Shown here: one piece after another, positions 63,569 to 64,000 of the stretch
How positions within the stretch are numbered: the first letter of the stretch is position 1
How the letters are laid out: the number at the start of each line of letters is the position of its first letter
Assembly: GCF_038002965.1 (NCBI RefSeq)
Contig: NZ_JBBOOE010000001.1
Location: 3,949,001-4,013,000, forward strand
DNA length: 64,000 bases
Reading direction: 5' to 3'
Origin: Robertmurraya sp. FSL R5-0851
GTDB taxonomy: Bacteria; Bacillota; Bacilli; Bacillales; Cytobacillaceae
Program-made: the position numbers and the translations under genes
The notes under the pieces: generated by a model
Told to the model about the DNA's origin: nothing
Seen by the model: the letters and a program-made list of their open reading frames with translations, nothing else
Databases searched by the model: none

Positions 63569-63682
63569 CCTGGCGACGTCCTACTCTCACAGAGGGAAAC
63601 CCTCAACTACCATTGGCGCTGAAAAGCTTAACTTCCGTGTTCGGTATGGGAACGGGTGTGACCTTTTCGCTATCGCCACCAG
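63568..63682 (-). rRNA. rrf: 5S rRNA
   Basis: Minus strand begins TGGTGGCGATAGCG, has CCGAACACGGAAGTTAAGC and ends GTCGCCAGGC. About 115 nt. Last gene of an rRNA operon read leftward. Confidence 0.96.
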
Positions 63683-63875
63683 ACTATTTAATTGAAGGTT
63701 GTTCCTTCAAAACTAGATAAAGAGTCAAAGTCAAAAATTCGAGTATCTACTTCGCGGAAAACGAGCTCCAACGGCTAGGGACTCGGGGTCATAAGCTAAA
63801 GCCCTTCAGAGGTCAGGACCTCTTACGGTCTTCATCTTATGCCTGTCGTCCCTGACCAAGCCGTTTCCGCATCTT
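63683..63875 (-). other. 23S-5S spacer with a long imperfect hairpin
   Basis: About 190 bp. Near the 5S end it has the usual Bacillus spacer sequence TTATCTAGTTTTGAAGGAAC. The middle (about 63752-63870) folds on itself: GCGGAAA... at the left pairs with ...TTTCCGC at the right, with matching CATAAG/CTTATG and GGGAC/GTCCC blocks, and a central AGAGGTC/GACCTCT pair. Confidence 0.7.

Positions 63876-64000
<125 letters not shown>

Overview
The window looks like chromosomal DNA of an endospore-forming Bacillaceae species (Bacillus or a close relative). It has low G+C, strong GGAGG ribosome binding sites, TTG/GTG starts, a SpoIIP-type sporulation amidase, a yuzL-like gene next to fadNAE as in Bacillus subtilis, and Bacillus-type FadR, Fur, CsoR, NagR and S-box signals. 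Most genes lie on the minus strand, as does the rRNA operon at the right edge, so replication probably runs leftward here. The species cannot be named from sequence alone.

Layout. 1-6317: the fatty-acid beta-oxidation operon fadN-fadA-fadE behind a FadR box, then yuzL, a 52-bp tandem array and proline dehydrogenase. 6775-11929: siderophore-iron uptake, with an ATPase, two permeases, a FhuF-like reductase and a YusU-like protein divergent from the binding lipoprotein; Fur boxes lie between. 12034-17055: RodA/FtsW-type protein, SpoIIP-like amidase, a small membrane protein, a YueD-like reductase, a GNAT protein and two small hydrophilic proteins. 17150-21558: MarR-MMPL pair and aroD. 21687-29480: a cobalamin cluster under a B12 riboswitch (cbiB, cobD, cobU, a short CobU-like paralogue, alpha-ribazole transporter and kinase, phosphatase, cobQ, cobA). 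29747-36668: ilvD, metNIQ under an S-box riboswitch, an iron-type alcohol dehydrogenase and a nitronate monooxygenase-like enzyme. 36700-37400: a second 52-bp tandem array. 37472-43184: copper (csoR-copZ-copA) and cadmium/zinc (cadC-cadA) resistance, with an in-frame TGA in cadA. 43287-49231: three MFS transporters and a GntR/2-hydroxyacid dehydrogenase unit. 49426-54410: N-acetylglucosamine uptake and breakdown under a NagR site. 54458-59384: a membrane 4Fe-4S protein with a His-rich secreted partner, a YczE-like protein, and a GH4 6-phospho-glycosidase divergent from an RpiR regulator. 59592-62269: two small proteins sharing a motif flank an IS element. 62547-64000: a cation/Ca2+ antiporter, 5S rRNA and the 3' end of 23S rRNA.

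How the genes fit together. The catabolic units are each wired to a local signal: acyl-CoA (FadR), glucosamine-6-phosphate (NagR), phospho-sugars (RpiR) and probably carbon status (cre-like sites). Uptake units respond to their nutrient: iron (Fur), methionine/SAM (S-box) and cobalamin (B12 riboswitch). The cobalamin cluster reads as lower-ligand and nucleotide-loop assembly by alpha-ribazole salvage; no CobS is present in the window. The least explained parts are the cadA UGA at a metal-binding cysteine, the split of conserved motifs between two adjacent CobU-like proteins, the two 52-bp arrays in convergent intergenic gaps, the 4Fe-4S/His-rich pair, and the paired acidic proteins around the IS.
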